Shown: one piece after another, positions 19,667 through 27,500 of the stretch
How the letters are laid out: each line of letters opens with the position of its first letter
Numbering within the stretch: the first letter of the stretch is position 1
DNA from: Chromera velia
Taxonomy: Eukaryota; Sar; Chromeraceae
Direction of reading: 5' to 3'
Assembly (NCBI GenBank): GCA_018398765.1
Contig: JAHBMJ010001322.1
Span: 1-27,500, forward strand
Length of the DNA: 27,500 nt
The notes under the pieces: generated by a model
What the model saw: the letters and a program-made list of their open reading frames with translations, nothing else
Database searches by the model: none
Told to the model about the DNA's origin: nothing
Made by a program: the position numbers and the translations under genes

Positions 19667-22264
19667 TGCACCTTCTCAGCAAGAAGTGAAGCAGAAACAG
19701 ACGCGCAACAGCAGTGGGACGCATGATCGAAGGACCGCCTGAGAACTTCAAATGAATGAATGAACGAGTGAATGAATGATGAATGAATGAATGAATGAAT
19801 GAATGAATGAAGGAAGGAAGGAAGGAAGGAAGGAATCGCATTGCATGAGGAGTCACTCACAAGTCCACTGAACATGATTTCCCCCCCTTCCCTCTCTCCC
19901 TGTTTCCTCTGCAGCAGCACCGCCGTCTATCCCCTCTGGTCCAATTCCCTCGCAACCTCTTGAGGTCAACACACGCCCGCTTGCTCTTCTCCCAGAACCG
20001 ACGCAACGTCCCACGTCCCCGCTGATCCACCCAACCAACTCTTCCACTGGCGGCCAGCCTGGCACCGCAAATTTCCCCAAGGCCACCCCACCCCAACCAA
20101 ATTGGGAGGGGGGAGGACCAAAACAGCAACAAACTGCGGCAAAACAAGGAGCCCCTACAGGAAAGCAGCCGGGAAAAGCAGCATCCCCAGCAGGACCGAA
20201 GGCACAGCAGGTCGCCAAGGCGACAGGCCGTCTCAGGCCGCCCCCCGACCTTCAAGCTTTCGAGGAGGCAAATAAGGCCCCACCGACTGACGTCAGTCGC
20301 CTGTGTTTTTGTCTTCTGTGAGTTTTCATGAAAGATACATTTCTGAAAAAAAGGGAAGCTACTGAACCAACCGTGTTCCTTTTGCATGCAACTTACTTGA
20401 CTTCGATGGTCGTTTCCTCTGTCAGGAACAGTGAAATCGTCAGATCTCTAGCTGTGATTGAAACTCGACAAATTGATTGGATTGGAGTCGCTTCTCTTCG
20501 GCCTCGTACCTGAAGGACCATTTTGCAGCTAGCTGCTCCTGTCCCTTTCCATCCTTTCATCAGATTGCTTAAAAGTTCGTTCTCTTACATTGTGCATATG
20601 TTCCCGACACTTATATATCCAGTTCAAGTTCGCATACAGGTAGGTGCTTGGCTGTCTATGCAATCCCGTTCATGCGAGTCCCTCCTTTGGACTGTTTGAA
20701 TGTCGTTTCGATCATACAAAGAAAGAAAGAAAGAAAGAAACATGCGAACACGCTTCAACTACATTGTGCATGCAGGCGCAATACATGGTGCATGAGCGGT
20801 CGGCTGGAAAGAAGAAGGCGAGAAGGGAGTCGGACGAGGACGAGGATCAAGACGAAAAGGTGAACTTGCCATGCACGCACCGGCTTTTTCGAGCGTTTAC
20901 TTCGCTCCGTCTTTTTTCTTCCTATTTGTCTGGGCTGCATTATTTTTTGTATGGAGCGGACTGTAGCTTTGGTGGAGACCTTGTCAACAACCCCTGGCGA
21001 CGGACGGGAAGCGGTGGGGAGACTTCAAGGGGACACAAGAGGGACGTCACACAATCCTGGTCAGGTCCAAAAAAGATAATTCTGCAAGAAAAAGAGAAAC
21101 TAAAGCAGCTGATCGCATCCTTTAATTTTGGTGCTGCCTTGTTTTCCCTCCCAAAAATCGGCCGGAATAACGCTTTGACGGGACCGAGCAAGCTCACACA
21201 ATCGTTTGTTGACACGGACAGTTTCGCAGCAACTTGCGCTGCACACGTACCGGCTCATTTTGAAAGGTTCCACCGCGGGAAATGCATGGACTTTGAATAC
21301 GCGCATATATATGACTTTTCTTCCCCTTGAACAATTTTAGGCAAGTTGACGTGATTGTGATTGTCCCAAACCCTTCGTATCAAAAGTCGTTAGTTTTCTC
21401 AATTTGACTCTTCCTCAAAGACCGCTTTTTTGCAGGCTGGAGGAATCTGGATGCAGCGGCCCGAACGAGGCGAGAATTTGACAATCGCCCCCAACTGGTC
21501 AGTGTCTTCCTGTTTCTATTCCGTCTTCCCTGCTGGTGATAGAGCAAATGAGAGAAAAGGTTGGCCGCACCCTTCTTGAGATAGTACCAACGTTTTCTCG
21601 TGAACAGGTGAGTACTTTCCTATCGTCTAAGCCACGCTGCTGGCCAGGCGCTTTCTTGATTCATCAGGCACTAAGGTGTAAGACCCTCCCAGCGAGTGTC
21701 CACTGCCTGAGAGTTTCTTGTCTTCTATCAACTCACCCAGTTCACCAATTGAGGGCCAAATGGCGACGGATGCGTCAAGTCACACTGCTGCACGATGTCG
21801 ACCTATACACACTCTTGATGAGGTCAGGGCTTGGGCAGAGACCCTCGAATGAAGTTTTTGATGCACAGAGAGAAACGGCCCGCTTTGCATTCGACCTTCC
21901 TTTCAATCACGGCGTGGAAGATGGATGGATTTGGTGAAACAGGAAAATATCTACACACGACAGCTCTTTCTCTGCTCCCTGTGTGTCCCTCTCCTTCTTT
22001 GCCGTGTGTTGTCTTGTCTTTGTGCCCCTCTGACTCCCTCTCTGCAGGTGCCCGGGACCGATGCCGCTACACTCCGCTCCACTTTTTTTGTCTGGCTGTT
22101 ATGTTTGCATTTTGCTTGCCCTTCTTTACCTATGGTTCTCTTTTCCATTCATGCGAGCCAGCGCGGTGCGTGCATGTCCAGTACATCTCTCTGTGATGTT
22201 GCAGGTCCCACAGGGGGTCCCTGAGAAGGCCCTTGACATCGTCTTGGGGACGGTTTCGCGCTGA
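18545..22264 (+). CDS. Spliced gene for a Pro/Gln/Gly/Ala-rich disordered protein, function unknown
   Basis: Exons I infer: 18545-19500, 19915-20291, 20776-20859, 21436-21497, 21741-21822, 22048-22089, 22205-22264 (TGA). Junctions from 20291 on keep phase, with donors GTCAGT, GTGAAC, GTCAGT, GTCAGG and GTCTGG and mostly GCAG acceptors. Exon 1 is low-complexity (QHQQNQQQNP, GGFGGGRFGMGDG) with a charged segment DREAELKAMKERIKQDLNVK. Exon 2 is Pro/Gln-rich with APTGKQPGKAASPAGPKAQQ. Exon 3 is acidic-basic (KKKARRESDEDEDQDEK). The C-terminus ends VPQGVPEKALDIVLGTVSR. No domain is recognised. At 19500 the exon 1 frame gives phase 2 while exon 2 needs phase 1, so a missed intron or an indel in the C-runs at 19329-19410 is likely. 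The 5' end is unknown; exon 5 has an alternative acceptor at 21754. Confidence 0.5.
19635..19664. repeat. (GT)n microsatellite
   Basis: GT dinucleotide run inside the intron between 19501 and 19914. Confidence 0.95.
19751..19834. repeat. (GAAT)n then (AGGA)n compound microsatellite
   Basis: Roughly 60 bp of ATGA/GAAT units, partly imperfect, pass into about 25 bp of AGGA units. It lies within the same intron as the GT run, about 80 bp upstream of the exon 19915 acceptor. Confidence 0.95.
20718..20740. repeat. (GAAA)n microsatellite
   Basis: Short GAAA run in the intron upstream of exon 20776. Confidence 0.9.
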
Positions 22265-22405
22265 TTGAGAGGGAGGGGGGCAGTTTTTGCTCTGTCGTCC
22301 CTGTCATTTTTCTTCTCCCCCCCTCGTCTCCTCGCGGCGTCTCTTTCTCGCGAGCTAGAAGAGCAGAAGAGACTGTAAAGTATGCCTTGTGGATGGATGG
22401 CAGAA

Positions 22406-22483
22406 GAAATCAGTAGAACATGCACTCAAATCCAGATGACCTCGATCGTTCCAGTCCATTCAACCATCGGGCCGATCGGTCAA
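22406..22483. repeat. Direct repeat, copy 1
   Basis: About 78 bp beginning GAAATCAGTAGAACATGCAC and including CCAGATGACCTCGATCGTTC. It recurs at 24788-24861 with a few substitutions and one short gap. The offset is about 2.38 kb in the same orientation. Confidence 0.85.
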
Positions 22484-23099
22484 AATGTCGTCCCTCCTGT
22501 CGAGACACGCAGAGCGCTGCCGAATGATGCATGAGTGCCTGTGGGACGTGTGAAAAAGAGATCGATACTGATGGATCGCTGTGCCCTTGAAGGAACGATG
22601 CTCTTTTCTTCTCTTTTCCACTTCCCTGTCATTTGTTCTTCTCCCCCTCTCGTCTCTTGTCGTCTCTCTATTGCGTGCACCCGTTGCTAGATGGTAGTCG
22701 GTGTCTTCATGTGTCCATCTTTCTCCGTCTGTGTCTGTCAATTCACGGCATGCAGTCGGGCGGCCTTTTTTTTTGCGCCTTTGCTTTCTCCTTTCTTTTC
22801 AGGACCGTAAAGTAAAGTAAAGGTCGATCGAAGCAGTCTCGATCGTCCTTCAGAAGGGAGAGGACGCATGCCCGCATGATGCAGCTGGACTGGCCAAGTC
22901 ACTTGGGGTTCAGCTTTCACCTTCACTCCCGTCCTTTCAAGTGTGTGCGTGGCTGTGGCTGGGAGGGAAGGGGGGAGGGAGCCATCAGAGGGAATGGAGG
23001 GGGTGCTTGAGAAAGAAAGGATACCGAAAAGCACATGCAGTCAGGCCATGCAGAAGGCGTGTAGGGGAGTGATAAGATGCAAAAAATAGGGAAGGAGAG

Positions 23100-24660
23100 A
23101 AAAGCCAGAAAGAGAGAGCGACAGAGAACATAAAGAATCCCGACGCGGTCCTTCGATCAGTCCTCTTGCGGGCGGATCGGGGGTCCGATGAAATGGGAAT
23201 TTCTGTTTCTCTGCAAACATGAAGAAACGGGTAAAGAAACATCCACGTACCCTCGCAACATTCCATGAAGAAGTGCAACGGGAAAAGGCAACCCCCCTGT
23301 TCCTCTTGCTTTCTTCAACCTTCTCTCCCTCCTTCCGAGAAGTATGGGAGAAGCAGACAGTGGTGACGGAAAGAGTGGAGACAGGTGGAAGCGAAAGAAA
23401 AGAAAGAAAAAGAGATGCATCTGCGTGACACTGCAATCATGACTGAATTTCCTTTTCCTTGTCCCCCGTCCCTTCTTCCCTATCCTCCTTTCCCCCCCTT
23501 CTTCCGTCTCCTTCCCTCCCGCTTCTTCTCTACTTTTCCTCCCTCTCTCCTCTCCTCTCCTCTCCTCCGTTTTTGTTTCCTTCAAATGCGCACGAAGATT
23601 TGGGTGGGGACACTTGAAAGAAAGCAGAATGCTCAAGAGAGGACCAAGAATTTGTTTCTCATGGACTCAACTGGAAGACGAAAAGCGAAAAGTGAAAGAG
23701 AGAAACAGAGACAGAGAACGTAAAGAATCCCGATTGTACAGTCTGTCTGTCTGCCTGCGGGTGGGAAGATAGGCGAGGTTGGGACTTTTCTTTCTCTGCA
23801 AAAAGAAGAGATGGGGGAACAGACGAGTTTCAGTAATGCGCATGCAGCTTTCCATGCAGACACGAACACTGGAAAGACAATTACAGACACCTCATCGTCT
23901 TGCTCTCTGCATGAAGCCTTTTCTCCCTCTCTCTGCGGAGTGAGGAAGAATGCGAAGGTGATGGCAGAAAGTGTAGAGACAGATGAGAGCCAGACAGAGA
24001 AAACAAGGCATGCACACTAACCCAAGAATTGCCTGAATAGAACTCGACTGAATGAAATCAGCGCCAGTACTCAGAGAAAAGACCAGACCGCTCGGTCGTC
24101 TTTTCCATTCTCCCTCCTTTCTCTGAAGTGCGTGCATGGATGTGAGTGGGAGGGGAGAAAAAAAGGGGCGTTGGAGAGTACGTGAGAATGTTCACCGAAT
24201 TCAATTCACGGAAATGGAACGGAGAAACTAAAAAAAGAAACCCACAGATAGCTAGACAGATAGAAAGACACCGAGAGAAAAAGAAGTTTGCTCACATCGT
24301 TTGTCAGTCTGCTTGCGGGTGGTAGGACACACGGGTTTGGAGTGGCTTTCTTTTTCTCTCTGTCGCTTAAATCACAGGAAGAGCGAGAAGAGAAGAAGAG
24401 AAGAGAACATGGATGGATGGCAGGAGAAATCTGAAAGCTGCAAGCTCTCTTCTTTCTCTCAATAGCGCCTGCATGTTTCTAGTTCTCTCCACGGAGGGAG
24501 TAGAAGCAAAAAAGGTGAAAGCAGAGAGTTGAAAAAGAGTGATTGAACCCAGACGGGAGTAGAAAGCAGCAGGAGGAAGGAAGAGATCAAATGATGCAAT
24601 TTGGTTGAAACTGTTTCCTTCTCGAATAAGTCAATTGACATCTAGATTCATGGCGCACGA
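23100..24660. repeat. Three diverged tandem units of about 0.56-0.59 kb
   Basis: Landmarks recur in order. Unit 1 has CAGAGAACATAAAGAATCCCG (23120s), CTTGCGGGCGG (23164), a CTCTCCCTCC block (23323) and GTGGAGACAG (23374). Unit 2 has AGAACGTAAAGAATCCCG (23715), CCTGCGGGTGGGAAG (23754), TTCTCCCTCTCTCTGCGGAG (23920) and GTAGAGACAG (23972). Unit 3 has CTTGCGGGTGG (24312) and CTCTCCACGGAGGGAG (24484). Spacing is about 590 then 558 bp. The units are too diverged to be recent. Confidence 0.55.
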
Positions 24661-24787
24661 ACGGCATTGAACGTGCTCACGCAGCCAAGCACATCAAGAT
24701 CGAGCGAAGGCCGGGAGGACAGCTGCGACGTCCTCCCTGCATGCTCACACATGCAGACAGGCAAATGCATAGACAGAGGAAGTAAGA

Positions 24788-24861
24788 GAAATCAGAAGAA
24801 CATTCACTCAAATCCAGATGACCTCGATCGTTCCAAACCATTCGACCATCGGGTCGGTCAG
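24788..24861. repeat. Direct repeat, copy 2
   Basis: Second copy of the 22406 repeat, beginning GAAATCAGAAGAACATTCAC. The pair could bound a segmental tandem duplication or be terminal direct repeats of a degenerate element. Confidence 0.85.
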
Positions 24862-25294
24862 AAAGACCAAATTATGAAGAGGGTGGGGGTGTGTTTGCTC
24901 TGTGGATATTCAGACCTCCGTATCACTCGCAGTCCTTCTATCCCTCTTTCCTCAGATTCTTTTTCTTCAGCCTCTTTTAATATTCCAGAAGTATGCAATC
25001 AATCAATAAATTCATTTGATTAGAATTTGTACAGCCTCGCTTCAAAGGCTGCTGATGGACCTCTCTGGAATCAATTGATGGCCGGAACTCTAGCCAGAAC
25101 TAGTAATGGAACCCCAAGTAGAAACCTAATTGAGAACTAGTTAAGGAACCGCAGTTGGCTTTAAATTACTTTGAATTACTCTAAATTGCTTTTAATAGTA
25201 AATTACTTCAAGTTTAAATTATTTTAATTACAAAGCTAAATTACTAATCATTATTATTGTTAATTTAAGTTACTTAGCTAAATTCCTAAAGCTT

Positions 25295-25303
25295 AATACT
25301 GTA
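25295..25303. repeat. Target site duplication, left copy
   Basis: AATACTGTA directly abuts the left terminal inverted repeat and is repeated exactly at 27108-27116 on the other side of the element. This is the mark of cut-and-paste insertion. If one terminal base is counted in the element, the duplication is 8 bp. Confidence 0.85.
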
Positions 25304-25377
25304 ACCTCCCTGAACCTAAGTGCCACTTGAAAAAATCTAATCAAGATGATCTCTACCTGCGGCATCGTTTTTCAAGA

Positions 25378-25406
25378 GACCATCTACGCCTGCGGCGTAG
25401 ACGGTC
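25378..25406. repeat. Subterminal hairpin in the left inverted repeat
   Basis: GACCATCTACGCC (25378-25390) pairs with GGCGTAGACGGTC (25394-25406) with one mismatch around TGC. The words CAAGAGACC and TGCGGC recur around it. Subterminal repeats of this kind often serve as transposase-binding sites, which here is inference. Confidence 0.6.
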
Positions 25407-25473
25407 AAGAGACCGTCTAGATATGCGGCTTTGGCTTTCAAAAGACCGTAAATAATCCGCGCCTAGTGACCAT

Positions 25474-25514
25474 GTTTGATTTGATTTGATTTGATTTGAT
25501 TTGATTTGATTTGA
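25474..25514. repeat. (TTTGA)n pentanucleotide tract, left arm
   Basis: About eight TTTGA units. The right arm carries the inverted counterpart (TCAAA)n at about 26994-27015, so the tract belongs to the terminal inverted repeat. Confidence 0.9.
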
Positions 25515-25871
25515 GCTTCAACCTCAAATATTTGATATTTGAGGTAAGATTTGAGGTTAACCTCTTAGGGTTCCTCACTGAGTCACTGACTTACTGTCAC
25601 TCTGATCATTTTTCTCATGACAATAGTTATCAGAACATTTCTGATGTGTGTTTCAAAAATTTAAAAAAATATATATATAATTATAACTTATCAGTTCCGT
25701 AAAAAAAATATGCCTGTGTGGCAGTGTATATACACTAGTCACTGAGACTCACTCTAGTACTAATAGAGATTAAGAACGTAAAATTGATAGATTTAAAATT
25801 GCATATGACTTTTTGTTGATACGATAAAGTTAGAGCACGTACCAAAATTGAGGTGACAATCACTCAGCTTT

Positions 25872-26660
25872 ATGGCACTTCCTTTTCCTCTTCTTCATGA
25901 TCACTTTCTTCAATATGAATCGAATTGATCGGTGGTGGGAGCTGCTGAGAGCTTTTTCTCTGGCTTTTCGGCTTTCCAGGGGTGGGTACTCCTGGGCTTC
26001 TATTCAGTTGCGGAGAGATAACAACGGGGTGAGACGGAGAACCACGCATACATTTGCTATTGCTGTTGGTGTTGGAACCGTCCTATTTCTGGGCAGCTAA
26101 GCATCCAGAGTTGGTAAGTTCGGCTACCCTCTGTGCCGTGCCAGGGCCGACAACAAGCCCCTTGTATTGGAGGTGAATATAGAGAGGTCGGTAGCCTTCC
26201 TCACCCGGAGTGATGACTTTCTCAGGAGGGGGAAGTTTCCCCCTAGCCTTCTCAGCATTTGCGTCTGCGGCCGCCTCCTTTGGTTTCAAATTAGTCCTCC
26301 CGCTGGGCCCTGCAGGAGCAGCCCCCCCTCCAGCACTGTCAGCAGCCCCCCCATTGCCTTTTCCCTTGCCTTTCTGGACAGCTGCTTCGTCCCCCCCGCC
26401 CCCTCCAACCGCTTCTCCTGTCTTTCTTGGAGTAGCTGCACATGTTTGTCAGACGTGATCGTCAAGCCATGCTGATTGATGAGGTGGGTTTGAAAAGAAC
26501 TGGTTGCCGCTGCTGCATACTCACAGCCACAAATAATTTCTCCTTCCCCCTCGGCTCCTTGTATTTTCACCTGATACTGAACCACATTTGCCTCCTTTTG
26601 CACGGACCATATTTTTTTTGCGTACCCGGCTCTAAAAACAAATGCCTCCTTCTTCCCGTT
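25872..26660 (-). pseudogene. Transposon-borne gene with BED-like zinc finger, frames broken
   Basis: On the minus strand a frame gives KKIWSVQKEANVV, then EIICGCEYAAAATSSFQTHL and INQHG. This Trp, Cys-X-Cys, His-X4-His layout resembles a BED finger, the DNA-binding N-terminus of many hAT transposases, though the usual Cys pair spacing is CX2C. A neighbouring frame then continues with a Gly/Ala-rich linker, EKARGKLPPPEKVITPGEEG and YRPLYIHLQYKGLVV. It ends at TAG 26083-26085 but stays open beyond (SPGVPTPGKPKSQRKSSQQL, then an acidic EEEEKE end) to about 25872. The frame change falls in G-runs near 26320-26400, and the TAG could be removed by a 45-nt GT-AG intron. No catalytic domain is present. 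Confidence 0.5.
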
Positions 26661-27107
26661 CGAGATGTTCCAGCACCAGAAAAGTCAACACAGCTGTTCG
26701 GGAAAACGTTCAGCTGATCGGTTTACCTCTGCATGAAGTAAAAGGAGGTGAAACGTCAATTTCAGTACAGCTCAAAACGTTTTTATTTTGAGAGTAAACC
26801 ATCAAGATTTAGGTTTTTTCATTTGAATCAGCATACGTGATGGATCGGTACTTGCAAAAGTTTTTTCGGGACCTTCATATTTGAGGTTGAAAGTCATATT
26901 GATCAAATATTTGATCATATTTTGATAGGTCTTTAAACACTAGGTCCTCCCTGACTGGATATTTGATTTGAGCTTAAGCCCTACCTCAAATTAAATCAAA
27001 TCAAATCAAATCAAACATGGTCACTATCCGCGCCTGCGGCGCAGACTTTCAAGCTTGTCCAAAAATGCGGCTTAAACTTTCAAGTGGTAGTTAGGTTCAG
27101 GGAGGTC

Positions 27108-27116
27108 AATACTGTA
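27108..27116. repeat. Target site duplication, right copy
   Basis: AATACTGTA, identical to 25295-25303, directly after the right terminal inverted repeat. Confidence 0.85.
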
Positions 27117-27500
27117 TAATCAAAACTAGAATCAAAATTGATTTGGTCACAATTTTAGTGCAATCACTTTTCTTAGAAGTTGAATCTTAGCTGATTGATT
27201 ATGATTTATTTAATTAAATAAAACTTACTCATAAAACCTATAGCTAATACTCTAATAAATGAAAAACCTACAGTGAAAAGCAGAAAATAAAGCTTGAATC
27301 GCTGCTGCTGCTTGATTTCCGGTCGACTTTTGCATACACCATCTATTAGTATACACGATGTAGTATATCCCGTTTACCGTTCAATAACATTCATTGTCGT
27401 ATATGAAATTTTTGTGATATGGACACAAAATTTTTGCGATACTCAACCTTTCCAAGAACATTTGACTGCCCGACGTTCAGTATGCTAGGTTCAACAATAA
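27117..27500. other. AT-rich flank, nothing recognised
   Basis: AT-rich sequence continuing the composition found left of the transposon (25100-25294). A 64-codon open frame at 27294-27488 has no recognisable feature. The transposon apparently inserted into an AT-rich stretch. Confidence 0.5.

Larger units (their letters stand above)
22265..25294. other. Non-coding region with diverged tandem and dispersed repeats
   Basis: No ORF here looks coding; the open frames are low-complexity Ser/Leu or Arg/Glu readings of polypyrimidine and polypurine tracts. A pyrimidine block (CCTGTCATTT then TTCTTCTCCCCC and CGTCTC) at 22299-22360 recurs at 22625-22685. Three related copies of an approximately 0.57-kb unit run from about 23100 to 24660. 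GGATGGATGGCAG recurs at 22391 and 24411. From 25020 the sequence turns AT-rich, with repeated AAATTACT-like words. Confidence 0.6.
25304..27107. mobile_element. 1.8-kb DNA transposon with long terminal inverted repeats and 9-bp target duplication
   Basis: The left end ACCTCCCTGAACCTAAGTG and the reverse complement of the right end (GACCTCCCTGAACCTAACT) match, as do the next blocks: CCACTTGAAA, GCGGC-containing words, the AGTGACCATGTTTGATTTG motif and a TTTGA pentanucleotide tract. The repeats extend about 120-210 bp inward; the left arm is longer because of extra subterminal repeats. The flanks carry an exact 9-bp duplication. Long inverted repeats with a 9-bp duplication are typical of Mutator-like elements, and an 8-bp reading would suit hAT. 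Inside is a minus-strand gene with a BED-like finger, but no catalytic transposase core is seen, so this copy is probably non-autonomous. Confidence 0.8.

Noticed and set aside
23157-23636. Minus-strand 159-codon Arg/Glu-rich ORF
   Set aside because: It reads a polypyrimidine tract inside the tandem-repeat region; no splice or domain support.

Overview
The window is nuclear DNA from a eukaryote with many introns, most likely a unicellular alga or protist. An alveolate such as a chromerid would fit, but that is inference. The main evidence is a 19-exon kinesin gene whose 18 introns are all 228-443 bp and follow GT-AG rules. GC-moderate gene blocks alternate with AT-rich islands and several kinds of mobile DNA. 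I see no bacterial operon signals, rRNA or CRISPR array.

Layout. (1) 1-2645, minus strand: the 5' half of a Ty1/copia retrotransposon (Gag, protease, integrase), cut by the window edge. Its integrase D,D35E triad is intact, but in-frame stops and frame changes show decay or recoding. (2) About 2650-5480: leader or LTR-like sequence, weak minus-strand ORFs, an imperfect palindrome and two GC-rich patches. (3) 5482-15021, plus strand: a complete C-terminal-motor kinesin (kinesin-14, closest by motif to the KCBP-type motor). I reconstruct 1,397 residues: an acidic N-terminus, a long interrupted coiled coil, then the motor. (4) About 15380-17900: an AT-rich island holding an inverted-repeat element, a possible 65-residue spliced gene with a decayed tandem copy, and a GC-rich hairpin. 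(5) About 18545-22264, plus strand: a second spliced gene for a low-complexity Pro/Gln/Gly/Ala-rich protein of unknown function. (6) 22265-25290: non-coding sequence with diverged tandem and dispersed repeats. (7) 25304-27107: a DNA transposon with long terminal inverted repeats, a perfect 9-bp target duplication and a minus-strand gene with a BED-like zinc finger. (8) 27117-27500: AT-rich, nothing recognised.

The kinesin is the only gene whose cellular role can be stated with confidence: an ATP-driven microtubule motor, probably minus-end directed. The neighbours give no sign of a shared pathway. The most interesting items are the precisely bounded transposon, the tiny spliced gene with its tandem relic, the kinesin's donor and acceptor preferences, and a GTCA microsatellite that begins exactly at one of its splice donors.
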